DNA of 62,637 bases from Entrophospora sp. SA101 (GCA_958430865.1 CAUDNR010002569.1:13795-76431), one strand, 5' to 3'. Positions 1-13,954 are shown, counted from the stretch's first letter. Made by a program: numbers and translations. The notes: generated from the letters alone by a model not told the origin.

Positions 1-310
1 TACGGCTTATTTTTTTGGTGTTACATTTCCATTTTTGGAGTTAGAGAAGGATCTACAAGGCCAATAAAAAGTTGTGGTACTAGGTCTTGCACTATAATAT
101 CTTATAAAATCTTTAATAAAATTCTCTCGCAACTATATATTTGTTACACAAAAATAGAGTTATATAAACATATATATACACAAGAGCTATACATTGACCG
201 TTATAGAGTAGAGTTTTTATATACATAGTAAAAAATTGGGATTCAATTCTCAGTTCGTTATAAAGTGTAAACCGTTATAGAAAAGGCCGTTATAGAGAGA
301 GTGTACAGTA
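1..310. repeat. pogo/Tigger-like DNA element, right end
   Basis: Several copies of a GTTATAGAG-type motif occur here, ending in a GTTATAGAGAGAGTGTACAG terminus followed by TA at about 309-310. Reverse-complemented, that end begins CTGTACACTCTCTCTATAACG, close to the terminal inverted repeats of pogo/Tigger elements that target TA. The same arrangement, including the 'AATTGGGAT' core, is present inverted at 35385-35540 and again at 48752-48907. The left end lies outside the window or is lost. No coding sequence is seen. Confidence 0.6.
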
Positions 311-352
311 TTATCAAATTTGCGTTTAAACTTCATTTTTTCACATATTCAA

Positions 353-481
353 ACAAAAATTGACTGAATAAGAAATTTCGTTCCCTGTAAATCCTTTAAT
401 GACTTTCGGTCTTCTTCGGTTAGAAAGACTATTGTCTCTTTCCTCACGAATCAAAGCCGGAGGGAATAAAGTTAAAGTTTT
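353..481 (-). pseudogene. Decayed fragment of endobacterial SNF2-type helicase gene inside fungal DNA
   Basis: About 129 bases align almost throughout with 29378-29509 of the bacterial block, within the C-terminal half of the SNF2-type helicase gene. The identical core includes TCAAAGCCGGAGGGAATAAA. Read on the minus strand it gives LTLFPPALIREERD, then after a small indel FLTEEDRKSLKD, against LTLFPPALIHEERD and FLTEEDRKSLKD in the bacterial gene. Indels break the frame, so it cannot encode a protein. It lies in AT-rich DNA, 43 bases from a fungal transposon end and upstream of fungal U2AF. I infer transfer from the endobacterium to the fungus followed by decay. The similarity is certain from the sequence; the direction is inferred. 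Confidence 0.82.
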
Positions 482-805
482 CCTTTAAAACTGATTATTC
501 GCCGTATTCGTTGGCTTCAACTCTTTTTTGTTCGTTCGCGCATATTCTTTAATTTTTTTATATATATTCGTTTCGTATCATGCGTGTAATAAATATATGA
601 CAACAAATTCTTTTCGAAAATATATTTGTTAAACGCGATGATCATCACTTATTATTATAATAAGATGGTTAGGACTCCATCAACTGGTCCTAGTATTATT
701 ATACAAAATCACGTGACTATACTCTTAATTTATAACATATTTTATTTTTAAATCTAAATTAAGTAATTGACAGATAATATAAATATATAAGGAAAAAAAT
801 AATAA
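482..805. other. Intergenic, no gene seen
   Basis: AT-rich sequence between the helicase fragment and the stop codon of U2AF. It contains short TATA runs and will include the 3' untranslated region of the U2AF gene. I see no open frame, RNA gene or strong repeat. Confidence 0.5.
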
Positions 806-3924
<3,119 letters not shown>

Positions 3925-4267
3925 TAAGAATAAATTTTTTGCTCTCAAATTGATAAAAAAATATTTTATTTACAAGTTTTTATCATGTGACCTGCATCAA
4001 TTCTTACCTTTGACGGAAATTAAATATTTTATGCTATTATCTATGTCACGTGACCGTCATTGAAAATAATGGAATTATGCGCTGAATTCAATTAATATTA
4101 ATATCAATGTGTGTCGTAGCACTTCGGATTCCGTGTATAAATTAGTATTAGTATTGAAATTTTCAAATTTCGTCGTGTAACTAGTATAAATTTAGAAACT
4201 ATCTTCTGGAATTCAAAATTTGATTGGAATGTAACATTACATCCATTCCCCATACTGAGTTTTCAAC

Positions 4268-4440
4268 AGGACTGGTAACCTTTTTTCATAGCGAATCAGC
4301 GTAACCTGTGGACATTTTTCTTTGCGAATTATAGTGTAACCGGTAACCTTTTTTTCTTCCTTATTAATGCGAATATAAGGTGGGCGGTAAATTTTAAAGT
4401 ACTTTTCGAATCATAGTGTTGGCGGTGACGTTCAATAGTC
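4268..4440. repeat. Degenerate short direct repeats upstream of U2AF
   Basis: Three to four imperfect units share a pattern like GCGAAT-A-AGTGTAACC-GGTAACC-TTTTTT (for example near 4290, 4325 and 4405). They lie in the region upstream of U2AF. They could be a decayed minisatellite or repeated regulatory sites; nothing here decides which. Confidence 0.45.
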
Positions 4441-4476
4441 TTCCCGGTTCTTTTTTAATACTGCAACCGACACCAT

Positions 4477-4739
4477 ATGCGGACGATTTCCAGGTAGGTC
4501 TGACCTTTATCCCTGTGTTCAGAGGGATACAGCTTTTAGTCTGGCGAGGGACAAATATAAATGCACGGATATATCTCTGATCACCTAGTCCGTAGATCTT
4601 GAGTGAATTATTCGACCGATACCCAAAGATCGATAAGATCGATAAGGGGGGAATATCCCTCTTATATGTTTTCCCAGGCTGAGACTCTATCCCTACGAAC
4701 TAAGGGATAAAGGTGTAACCTTTCGGAAATTGTCCGCAT
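4477..4739. mobile_element. MITE/foldback element with about 40-bp inverted ends
   Basis: The left end reads ATGCGGACGATTTCC and the right end GGAAATTGTCCGCAT. Homology continues inward to ACCTTTATCCCT on the left and AGGGATAAAGGT on the right, giving imperfect inverted repeats of about 40 bases. The interior (about 180 bases) holds further short palindromes such as GATCGATAAGATCGATAAG and has no open frame. This is the structure of a non-autonomous DNA transposon. I could not fix a target duplication. The remaining 340 bases up to the COG4 stop show only AT-rich sequence. Confidence 0.7.
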
Positions 4740-5081
4740 GGGTTGAGCTTTGAAATGTAATGCATATTTTGAATAACTATAGCTTTACATAGAGGGCTTT
4801 TTTCAATATTAGGAAGGATTCATTAGAAAGCTTTAATGGCATAGTTTTATTTTGTATTGATAATAGTATTTGAATTTGTGATATCTGATTGATATAAAAA
4901 ATTGGTATGTATAATTACTATGAAGGTTATCCTATTTCCATTTTACATTTATTTGTTGCATAATTAAATGTCATTGATAACAATAACGTCAAGATTCCGT
5001 AGCAATTCCAGGTAACAAATATAAAAATCATGCTTCTTATTAAATTAAATATTAACTCTATATTATTATAATAAATATAAT

Positions 5082-8000
5082 CTATAACTTTAATGTTGAA
5101 ATTTCTTCATCATTAAAATCAACCCTAAAAAATAAATAAATTATAAATTAATGTGTGTAATTTTTTTTATATCAAATCTAATTATTAATAATAAATTTAC
5201 CTTAAACCAACAATCCTTTTAACCTCCATGACAGTTAACCTCCAAGTTATAAAATCTGATGATGATTTTGATGAACCACCCCAATATTCATGAATTTCAT
5301 CAATCTTTTTTTTTAAAAAAATTAGGAATGAGAAAATGCACAAAAAAAGTTTTTTTCTAATAATGACTTAATTAGATTTTGCTTACAGTTTCCAGATTTA
5401 ATAAAATTGATATTTGATTTAGTCTAGTGAATCTGTCTCTGAATGGCCATTGCATTTTTGACAAAAAATAATTTGTAACTGATCTTAAATCTTTATCAAA
5501 TCTTAAAGCCCCAAACTAGTAAAGAAATTAACCAAACAACAAATCAATAATTTAATTATTGATCCATACTGAGTCTTTCAATTGATTATGGGTTGATATA
5601 ATTAATCATTTACCTGATTAAATCTAGTCCCAAACACAGTTTTTTCCCACATGTTTGTCAAAGATTCAATGATATGAATCATGATTTGATTGTAATTATT
5701 TTCTGTAAATGTTGTCTAAAAAACATTTTTGATTAAATTTATTTTTTTTGAATTTATCAAAAAAGAGTAATGATAATCAAACCTGATAAACTTTTATCAA
5801 ATTATCAAATCCAATAACAAATCTTTTAGCAAAGCCATCATTTGCTTCTTGTTCATGATATTCATCTTCATTCAATACATATTTGATGTCTTTATATGCT
5901 TCTTGTAATATTGGACGTAGTTTTTGTTTAATCATTTGAGTAAAAAGTTGTTCTAATCCACTCTAAATTTATATTTAAATTTATATTTATTGCTAATTTA
6001 TTAAAACAATCTTTATTTTTACTTTAATAAAAACAATGAGAATTATTATTATTACTTGTAAGATTTGTGTGAATTTATTAAGTGTTGATTCACTCAACCA
6101 ATTAAAACTTTTTTGAATTTTTTCATAATCTTCTTCAACAATTGATGGTAATGAAGTTAATTCAGATGTTAATCTTTGCATATAATCACAACTAACATCT
6201 AAATTATTTAATAAAATCTTTTTTTTTGGAATAATTAATTAAATATTTAATTAAATTATAATGATGATGATGATAATTAATTAATTACAAACCATGTATC
6301 CCATTTTTGCATCCTTTGATTCAGTTGCAGCAAATGAAGTAAAAAGCCTTCTTTGAATTAAAGTAATATAATCATTTTCTAAACTTTGTATAATTTGATT
6401 AACAATTGTTGTTAAACAGTCAACATCAGATGTTGAAATTGCTCTGTTTAAACATTCTTTTAATATATAGAAAACATCTCCAACACAACTTGATGTTTTA
6501 TTTACTTCTTCGTAATTATCAATAGACATTGCCTAATTTCAAAAAATTTAAATAATTAGTTACTTGAGTTAACATTTCATTCAAATACATGTGCATGCAA
6601 TAAAATTATTACTTTTTCAATTGCTTTTCTAAAAAAATATTCTTCCATTATAACAAAATCATTCATTAATGATTTCAATTGTTTAGCCAGACTGCTGGAT
6701 TTTATTATATCTGTAGAAACAATGTTATTGACAATTTGATACTTATTTTGTAATAATGAAACATCTACTCCGATATTTTTCATTGCTTCAATTTCTAGCT
6801 AATAAAAAAAAAAGTAAAATTTAATTTCAAATTAAATAATAAAACAATAACAATAACAAAACAATAATTTATTTTAAATACCTGTGCTCTAGATTCCATA
6901 AACCTAAGATATAAACATGACCTTGCACTAATCATTGCTAATTCTGATAATATTAAATCTAATTCTCTTGGGTCAGGATTAGTTTCATTGTTTTTTGATG
7001 ATTTGCCTGAATGTTGTGAATTAGTAATAGATTTTTTAGATGCACTACTATTATAAGTTCGAACATCTACTACCTAAAAAAAATTATCAATATAAGAAAA
7101 AAAATATTGAACTAATTTTAATATTTGTTTTCATTATTACCATTATTTATTTATTGATTGATACCTTTCTTTCGAGATTTCTTTCATCACTAAAACTGTT
7201 TATAATAATTATACTTTGTTTGTCACATTCTTCTTGAAGTCTTTCAATAACTCTTATCATTTTACCAGATCCATAATGATTTTCTACAACAGGTTGATGA
7301 TGATCAATAATCATTGCAATATTTTCAAATAATTTATTTAGAGCATGCCCATAGAAGTTTGGTCCTGTGACTAATAACAATAAGATTATTATTTAATCAT
7401 AATAACAACAATAATTATTGTTGTTGTTATCACTATGATCATAATCATCATAATCATCATCATCAATATTACCTCTTTCTGCAAGATTAGCTCGACTTTT
7501 ATCAGCAATGATTCCACAAACAAATTTTGAATATTTATCCAAACCTTCAGTTTCTTTACCAATTAAAGGAAATAATCTAAAGAACCTACTAATACTTTTT
7601 TCATCCTTTGATTGTATGGCTAAATCAAATTCTCTTGAAAAGATAGTAAATAAAGCCTCTCTAATATCTGTTAAAGTTTTAGTTGGTATTTCTGGATATT
7701 CTGATGACGGCGCAGCCATTTCTGCAAATTTCCCATTTAATATTTTTTTGTCTATTGAAAAAGCCTTATTGACATAAGATGCTGCTGTTTCATAATCTTT
7801 TCTATACATTGATTGATGCATTCCTGTTATACAATGTTTTAATTCTTGTACGATCTCAACTTCATTTATTGCTTCTTGTACCCTTGATTGCTCTAAATCT
7901 AATTGTCGAACTTGTGCACTTATTCTTTCTGCTACATTGGATGTTTCTTTTATTATGTTTATCAAATTAGTAGCTTGAGAATTAAGTAATCCTAATTGCG

Positions 8001-8333
8001 GTCTTTTGAATAAATTTTGCTATAGTTATATGTGTGTGTGTATATATATCAAAATCAATCACTATGAAAACAAATTAACTTTTGTCACCTTAAAACTTCT
8101 AAATTATCTAATTCCGATTCTAATTGCAACCTTTTTTCCAATAATTCATCTAAATTTAAATCAACTTGATTTTCTTCAGAATCCAATATTCTTAAGCATT
8201 CTTGGATATCTTCAATATTTGTTAATGTTTTTAAATATGAAAGTGAAAGTTTAGAAGAGTCTGTTGCTGTTTCTGCTATTGTAGTTTTTGATGATGTTGA
8301 TTCTTTTAATTGCGGAATAAACAGCGTTGTCAT
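5082..8333 (-). CDS. COG4: Conserved oligomeric Golgi complex subunit 4 (COG4), 12 exons
   Basis: COG4 is a lobe A subunit of the tethering complex for retrograde transport within the Golgi. Twelve exons join in frame to about 772 residues, matching the usual length (human 785): 8333-8089, 8002-7473, 7370-7165, 7073-6882, 6798-6613, 6532-6293, 6217-6056, 5962-5783, 5715-5614, 5515-5387, 5304-5201 and 5124-5082. Recognisable family sequence includes SAQVRQLDLEQSRVQEAI near the N-terminus, FREFDLAIQSKDEKSISRFF-type helices (exon 2), GPNFYGHALNKLFE (exon 3) and MQWPFRDRFTRLNQI (exon 10). All introns have GT-AG ends and are short. The start is ATG 8333, the only in-frame ATG before the conserved region. 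The upstream 8334-8475 stretch holds no gene. Confidence 0.92.
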
Positions 8334-8735
8334 TATTTATTTATTTCAGAAATTCATCAAACAGGTTACACGATTTTTAATGAAAAAATTACCTTAATTT
8401 AGGAAATTGAGTGCGGGATTGTGTTACATTAAAGGTGGCCAATAATCTATTGGCAAGATTTGTGTGTAACAAATTGGTTTCCATGTTAGCAAAAAGGACC
8501 TCGGGAAAAAAGGGGGTTTTGAGAATCAGCTGATTTTGATTTTCTCCCCATTTTTCTGTCAAAACAATCCCTGATTTTTACTCCAAAAATAAATTACTAA
8601 CCCCTTTTTTGTCCCACATAAAAAAAATTTTTTTTATTTACAGTGTGTGTCACAATAATACATCCACTTTTATATAGAGGGGTCAAATTTCATTTGTAGA
8701 TCTGAAGATCACGTGTGGCAAAAATAAAAAAATTT

Positions 8736-10110
8736 TTAAAATTTTATTTTTGTCAAGATTGAATCTGGTATTTTTCTGTGAGACTTATATCTTTTCACAG
8801 CATACCCAGCCTGTTTCATATCCAACCCTTTTCTATAACAATCCATATAACAAGCTGATTTCCTTTCAAATTTGTGAATTGAATATAAGGAAACAGAGTC
8901 CAAAGCCAAAGGAACAGTTTTCAACAAACCTGCCCAGGTATAGTTACAATTTTCTCTTGCAAACCTCTTGGCTGCACCCCAATATATCTCTATGTAATTT
9001 AATTCACAGTGATATTTTGGATAAAATATCACCTTGTGACCATGAGCTTCAATGATTTCTTGAATCAAAGGTACTTGAGCCATAAAATCTGGTTGTGCTC
9101 CTAATCTATGTCTTGCACAACAATTTGGATAACTTGTGTTTGCTTCAATATTCTTATTATTGCAAGTTAATCTCAACCCTTCTTTTGGCCATAATCCACA
9201 CTCTTCTAAAATTAATTTTATTCCTTTGGGTTTTCCATCAGGAAAATTCATTGTTTGAATTTTTCCATCAAAGATTGTATCTCACATTTTAGGTTTTTTT
9301 TCATTTCCGCCTGAATTTAAATTCATATTGTTTACATTTAAAGCATTGTCTGCAACTTTTTCATGACTTGAAGAATTATCAAAAGCAAAAACTGCAACTG
9401 CATCTGGGTGAGTGGCCTCAAATATTGGAATTGCACAATTAATTATCTATAATAAAAATGGTTTTAATTTTCTATTTCTATTTAATAAAATTAAATAGAA
9501 AAGATTACTTACTTGATCAATTAATTTTTCAACATTCCACCATCCATCAAAAATTTTTCCTGGATTCATCATCACTCTTGCTTCATGAGGAATTGACTCT
9601 CCAAATTCATCAATTTGCTGCTGATTTAGTTTTAATCTTCCAATAGTGTTAGTAATAAATTCACTTATATGGATTGATCTGCCTTGTCCTTTTTTTTTTA
9701 GTGGTGGTTCTCCTTCATTTAATTCTGGATTGATTGGACATCAAGATTATCACCTGAAAATATTGGCATTAATTTTTGAAATCTATTAAAAATCAAGTAT
9801 TAATTAACTATGTTTTTTTAGTGATAATCATTATAATAAATTCACAACTCACAACTCCATTTCCTCCAAAAATTTATTTCTATATTCAACCACATCACTT
9901 CTTTCATGTCTATCAAAATAAAGACCTTTTTTATATTTATCATATATATAACCCATCTTCTTTAACCATCTGTTTGCTGTTGATAAACTTTTAAAAAAAA
10001 TTTTGTTAATTAGGAATAATTTGTGAAAAATAATTGTTTTGTTTTCTCACCTGATTTTCATTTCATTTTCAACCCCTATACTAGGAAATACATCTTTAGC
10101 ACAATGCCTC
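8736..10110 (-). pseudogene. DDE transposase remnant (Tc1/mariner-IS630-like), inactive
   Basis: Translated pieces in order on the minus strand: a segment ending DVFPSIGVENEMKI, then KKGLYFDRHERSDVVEYR, KGQGRSIHISEFI, VFAFDNSSSHEKVADNAL, and the longest open part (9251-8736) with QPDFMAQVPLIQEIIEAHGH and YPKYHCELNYIEIYWGAAKR. The FDN and HCELNYIE segments fit the second and third acidic residues of DDE enzymes. An in-frame TGA at about 9283 lies where relatives have Arg (KPKM-x-DTI), so it is probably a CGA-to-TGA change. Short introns or indels separate the pieces. It is a fossil of a family that appears highly multiplied in such fungi. Confidence 0.75.
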
Positions 10111-10257
10111 AAGTGGTATAGTTGTAAATATTTCTTGTATATATTCTTTTTATTTTATTATCCTAGGCTAGTGCCAGCAGTACTTAACATTAGTACTATA
10201 GAGAGAGAATTGTGCAAAGGAGCAAATACTGCAAATATTTGCAAAGAATGGTAAAAA

Positions 10258-10692
10258 AAATTTACATATAACTTGTGATAATTGCTCTGGACAAAATAAA
10301 AATAACTTATCTCTTTGGTTTTGGACACATAAAAAAATTATATAGAAATAGTAAAGTTAATCAAATTAAAGGCATTGAAAATATTATTAATAATTCTTTA
10401 GAAGGAAATGAATCAATACAATATAAAAATGGCTTGGGGTGGAAATAGTACAATTTTGGAGAATTATTTGAAAAAAAATTTAAAACTTTACCTAATATAA
10501 AGCAATATCACCATTTTAGATTTAATAATCTGCCTGAAAACAAAGGAAAAAAGTATTTGTTTCAACAAAATCTGGTGGTGAGGAAAAATGGTTTAATCTT
10601 TTAAAAGATAATAACTTTAGTCATAATGAACCCATTAATATTATTCCAATTAATATAGATTTGGAAAGAAAATTATATTTATACAAAAATTA
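10258..10692 (+). pseudogene. Second transposase fragment
   Basis: On the plus strand the sequence reads CDNCSGQNKNNLSLWFW, a motif typical of DDE-type transposases in which DNC-GQNKNN surrounds the second acidic residue. It continues through frameshifts to FKTLPNIKQYHHFRFNNLPE and SGGEEKWFNLLKDNNF before a stop near 10692. At least one frameshift (about 10560) and the lack of a start show it is dead. Its strand is opposite to the neighbouring transposase, suggesting nesting of two elements. Confidence 0.55.
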
Positions 10693-10945
10693 GGAATTTT
10701 GTAGAGGAACTTCATAAGGATGTTCATTTTTCAATCCTGATTCTAACGAATTAAAAATTGTAAGATTATCATTTCCTTTTTTGTCTTTATAAAAATTTGG
10801 GGATCAAAATTGTAAACAAATTGTACACTTTTCTATTAATTGAATGTTGACAAAAATTATGCCGAATTATAATCATCACTTCAAAGAATATAACAGTGTC
10901 AATAACCCATTTTGGGGTTCTGTCCTTTTTGCTAGCATGGAACCC

Positions 10946-11655
10946 AAATGTCCCATTATGTAATATAATAATAATAATAATAGTAATGTAAATTATGAAC
11001 AAAATGCATATAATCATGCAACATCATTGGATGCATGATCATTTATTTTTATTATTAATGTTATTACAGTATAAAAATCCAACCTTTTTTGTGTCATAAA
11101 ATTTGTAAGTTTATGTTGATTATTCTTATTGTGTTTATATATATGGCTTGAGGTGACATTTTTTTGTTAGGTGTTACAAATATTTGAATATTCAAAAGTA
11201 TTACAAATATATAAAATTATTTTCAAATATACTAATTAATGTGAATATTAATAAGAACATTAATTTATTTTTTTAATAACAATAATTGATTGATTAGTTT
11301 GATAAAGTTTTACATATATGTCAATTATGTGATGATATATGACATACACATTTAGTTAAAGGTATTATAAAAGAACAAAAAAAAGTATCCCCAATCAAAT
11401 GTTTCATTTGCGTTGAACATATGAATATAAGTGAAGATGAAAATGAAGGTGGTTGCAATGATTGATTATCAAGTTTTGGTATGAAGATTAATTTGTAGTG
11501 ATATGACTGTTTAAAAAAAAAACCATTAATTGTTATATAGAGATAGATAGATAGTGAGCGTAATTAATAAAATAATTGTTGCATGGTCACTGACCTCAGG
11601 ATAAGTTGGTTGAATATTTTTGGCTACAGTAAGAATATGAGTAATTTTATGATCG
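10946..11655. other. Transposon-rich intergenic DNA without a clear gene
   Basis: AT-rich sequence. A short degenerate frame near 11370-11466 contains CFICVEHMN and ends at a TGA; it has no start and an upstream stop, so I do not call a gene. A GATA-type microsatellite lies near 11540. Confidence 0.4.
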
Positions 11656-11659
11656 GAAA

Positions 11660-11850
11660 GCCATGCTTTATCGTTTGCAGCCATTTTGCTCTAAGACAAA
11701 TAATTATAGATGCTGGTTGCAATTCTTGGTGATGGTTGCAACCATATTTGTGACATATAAAAATGGTTTGCAACACCTGGTTGCAACCACCTTTGCAACC
11801 ACTCTGGTTTCCTTTTTTGGATTGCGACATGGAACACTACAAATAATGAA
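11660..11850. repeat. GGTTGCAACC-rich element, family also at 45.5 kb
   Basis: Repeated GGTTGCAA/TTGCAACC words form a dyad-rich stretch ending in TTTCCTTTTTTGGATTGCGA and then CATGGAACACTA. Nearly the same end occurs at 45535-45570 (with GATTGTGACATGGAACACTA). This is probably the end of a non-autonomous DNA transposon present in at least two copies in the window. Confidence 0.55.
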
Positions 11851-12244
11851 CATAGTCAAAGTGATCAGTCAAAAGAACATATTTCCAATAATTCTTTAGA
11901 TTATATTAAATCAGTTTCCAACTGGCATACAATTGGATTGAATTAGTTGAAGATGAGGAAATAGACCTTTAGGATAGTGTAAATATATTAGAAAACACAA
12001 TGCTTGTAGATTAATACTTGGAATTTGTTGATACCTCTAACATTACATATCCTGCTGATGATGTTGAAGCAAAGTGGAAATTACAAGATCTATTTAAAGA
12101 TTCTCTTGGGAAACCTGCATATTTAACTTTGTTAATAAATGAATAAAAGAGAAAATTTGGTTTTAAATGTATTATGAAATAAAATTAAAAGATTATTTTG
12201 TTTTAGTTATTTGATAAAATCCATTATAAATTAAGTTTAATATG

Positions 12245-12365
12245 TTATGACATTATGGGCTAATTGGACTTATAATGTCCAATTAGTTTTCTTTTAGCCC
12301 TTTTGTCCTTATGGTCAATTAGCTTGTGTCCAAAAGGTCAATTAGCCTGGGCCAATTGACTGACA
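12245..12365. repeat. Palindromic cluster of GGCTAATTGGAC / GTCCAATTAGCC words
   Basis: GGGCTAATTGGAC is followed seven bases later by GTCCAATTAG, then by TTTTAGCCC, GGTCAATTAGC and GGTCAATTAGCCTGGGCC. The words pair with each other as inverted repeats, giving a strong hairpin just upstream of the TnpB/Fanzor-like fragment. It may be a transposon end or a structured RNA. Confidence 0.5.
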
Positions 12366-12593
12366 ACACTGGTCAGAGTCTACAAGTCAATATGTCTGAC
12401 ACATTGGAATCAAGATGTTAATGCTGCCCATAACATAAGGAACACTTTTTTGCACACAAACACTTATGGAGAGAGACCTGATCAATTTATAAGGGGACTT
12501 ACTGACCTCTCTGCTGCCATTTTAACATTGATGACTTTATATGAAGCCACAATTAGCTATAGGGAGGATTTGGATCTTCCTGATTTAGTGTAA
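12366..12593 (+). pseudogene. Fragment resembling the C-terminus of a TnpB/Fanzor (OrfB) protein
   Basis: The open plus-strand frame reads ICLTHWNQDVNAAHNIRNTF, then GERPDQFIRGLTDLS, and ends at TAA 12591-12593. TnpB and Fanzor nucleases end in a zinc ribbon followed by a RuvC-III motif of the form D-x-N-A-A-x-N; here the Asp codon is at 12414-12416. Only one Cys of the ribbon is visible and the upstream 400 bases are broken (a short frame with YPADDVEAKWKLQDLF near 12060 may belong to it). Family assignment rests on this short motif, so it is tentative. It would be an inactive remnant. Confidence 0.45.
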
Positions 12594-12698
12594 TAAGGTT
12601 TACTTGTTATCTGTCCATAAAGAACTTCTGCTAATTGTAAAATAATCTAAACCTAATTGATTATTACCATACAAAAAAAATAATAATAAAATCATATG

Positions 12699-12727
12699 GT
12701 GCAAGTCACTTAGTCGCTGAACTTTTT
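12699..12727 (+). repeat. 29-bp transposon terminal repeat, left partner
   Basis: GTGCAAGTCACTTAGTCGCT and following bases match the reverse complement of 32351-32379 at 28 of 29 positions. The two copies face each other across the gaps and the bacterial block, as the two ends of one inverted-repeat transposon would. After 29 bases the sequences diverge. Confidence 0.7.
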
Positions 12728-12771
12728 ATTGGCTGTGTAGATCCTATATCCTCTCCAAAAATGGAAATGTA

Positions 12772-12781
12772 NNNNNNNNNN
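12772..12781. other. Assembly gap, 10 N; fungal-to-bacterial junction
   Basis: Ten Ns separate AT-rich fungal transposon sequence on the left from a bacterial recombinase gene on the right. No read-through sequence links the two sides, so the join is a scaffolding decision and not observed sequence. Confidence 0.97.
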
Positions 12782-13525
12782 GGGTGTATAGTCATTGTGG
12801 ATGTAGCCGAGAGTAGTTTGGATGTGAGAATGTCCCAACTGCTTCTGTATCGTTTCTAGTTTGCCCCCTCGGTTATAAAGATTAGTGGCTAAACTTCTCC
12901 GGAAAGTATGAGGAGTAATTCATTTTTTCAAACCTGCTAATTTAACCCTCTTTTGGATGGTCTTTCGAACTTGGGGAGCATCGATTCTTTTTCCTTCACT
13001 AAGAACAAATAAATATCTTGGAGAACCAAACTTAAAATGCTTAACCAAAAAATCAGGAACAAAAACATATCTCACCTTATTTCCCTTACCGTGAATTCTT
13101 AAAGAATTGCCTTGATAGTCCCGATGACGAATATTAATTATTAATCCCGAATAAAAAAGTAAATCCAATATTAAATTATTTCGTTCATAAAGTCAATCAC
13201 TTCCTTCAAAACGGGCTTTTTTTAATAACTCTAATTCGGCTTGGTTAACAGTAGTGTAAAACTTCTTTTGGATTTTCGGAATTAAAACTTTTACTCTTTC
13301 TCAATCAATATCTTTAATTCCTTGAAATTTAGTGTAGGAAGCCAGAGCAGCCAAATAAGCTCGACAGGTGGCTGGTTCTTGCTGTTTATTTATTTTTTTT
13401 GCAAACAGAATAATATTTTCGGTAGTGAGGGACTGATTGCCGTAATACCTAACTACTTTATTATAAATTTCAATAGTATTAAGAGAAAAATTTTTGTTTT
13501 GTAATCATTGGGTGTAGTTATTCAT
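12782..13525 (-). CDS. Tyrosine recombinase/integrase (XerC/XerD-like), 3' end cut by the gap
   Basis: Site-specific recombinase that would cut and rejoin DNA through a tyrosine. Start ATG 13525 (MNNYTQ). With TGA read as Trp the frame is open to the contig edge, about 248 residues. The N-terminal SAM-like domain is followed by the catalytic part: Arg in SGLIINIRHRDYQG, Lys in RIHGKGNK, the HTFRRS box, GHS in QLGHSHIQTTLGY, and a candidate nucleophile in LGYIHND. Trp codons written TGA include those in GLKKW and GSDW. Four small genes and an OB-fold-like gene lie immediately upstream on the same strand with overlapping ends, so it probably belongs to a mobile element. Confidence 0.88.
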
Positions 13526-13527
13526 AG

Positions 13528-13680
13528 TTATTTATTTTCCTCCCGGGCTTTTTCGATAAATTCTTTACAGCTTCGACAAATATAACCCTTATCTATTTTC
13601 ACTGATCCTAATTTGAGAATGTGTTGATAGGTGGCTGTTTTTTGGCAATTGGGATGATTGTATTGACACTTATTTTTCAT
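13528..13680 (-). CDS. Small zinc-ribbon-like protein, 50 aa
   Basis: An unrecognised small protein with four Cys in the pattern C-x7-C and later C-x2-C (CQYNHPNC and CRSC), which could bind one zinc. The ATG at 13680 overlaps the end of the preceding gene by 11 bases, and the stop sits directly before the recombinase start. Tight coupling suggests one transcript with the recombinase. Function unknown; small zinc proteins next to recombinases are common in plasmids and integrative elements. Confidence 0.6.
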   Translation of the reverse strand: MKNKCQYNHPNCQKTATYQHILKLGSVKIDKGYICRSCKEFIEKAREENK

Positions 13681-13954
13681 GCTCAACTTCCTCTCAATCT
13701 ACTAAATGATACTGTCCCATGTAGTTCTGACAATAAAAGAGGTATTTTTTGTCAACATAAGCATTTTTCTCAATCTCTTGCCAAAGTTGAGAACTTTCTA
13801 ATTTGTCCTGGTAGACCCAAATTTTGTTCAGGTGAGGTTTACCTTTAATAGTCACTTCTAATTCATAACGAGCCCGACTTTTAGTGTCTTTTTGTTTTTT
13901 GCCTTGAATAGTGCCAATTAACTGATAAATATATTCACTTCGAGCCTTAGTCAT
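13670..13954 (-). CDS. Small protein, possible OB-fold, 94 aa
   Basis: Unrecognised. Start ATG 13954. One in-frame TGA (Trp, in HLVDWEEV) must be read through to reach the TAA at 13670. The predicted alternation of beta-like strands (YQLIGTIQGKK, ARYELEVTIKGK, NKIWVY) and the aromatic C-terminus (YLFYCQNYMGQYHLVDW) would suit an OB-fold nucleic-acid-binding protein, but this is only a guess from composition. It overlaps both neighbours (8 bases upstream, 11 downstream). Confidence 0.6.

Larger units (their letters stand above)
8476..10945. mobile_element. Degenerate DNA transposon, about 2.5 kb
   Basis: The left end GGTTTCCATGTTAGCAAAAA (8476 onward) and the reverse complement of the right end (10945 to 10922) match at 22 of 24 positions (shared core AGCAAAAAGGAC), so they look like terminal inverted repeats. 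Weaker similarity extends a few bases outward. Between them lie a minus-strand DDE transposase remnant and a plus-strand fragment of another transposase, so the element may be composite or nested. Everything inside is broken by stops and frameshifts. Target-site duplications were not resolved. Confidence 0.6.
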
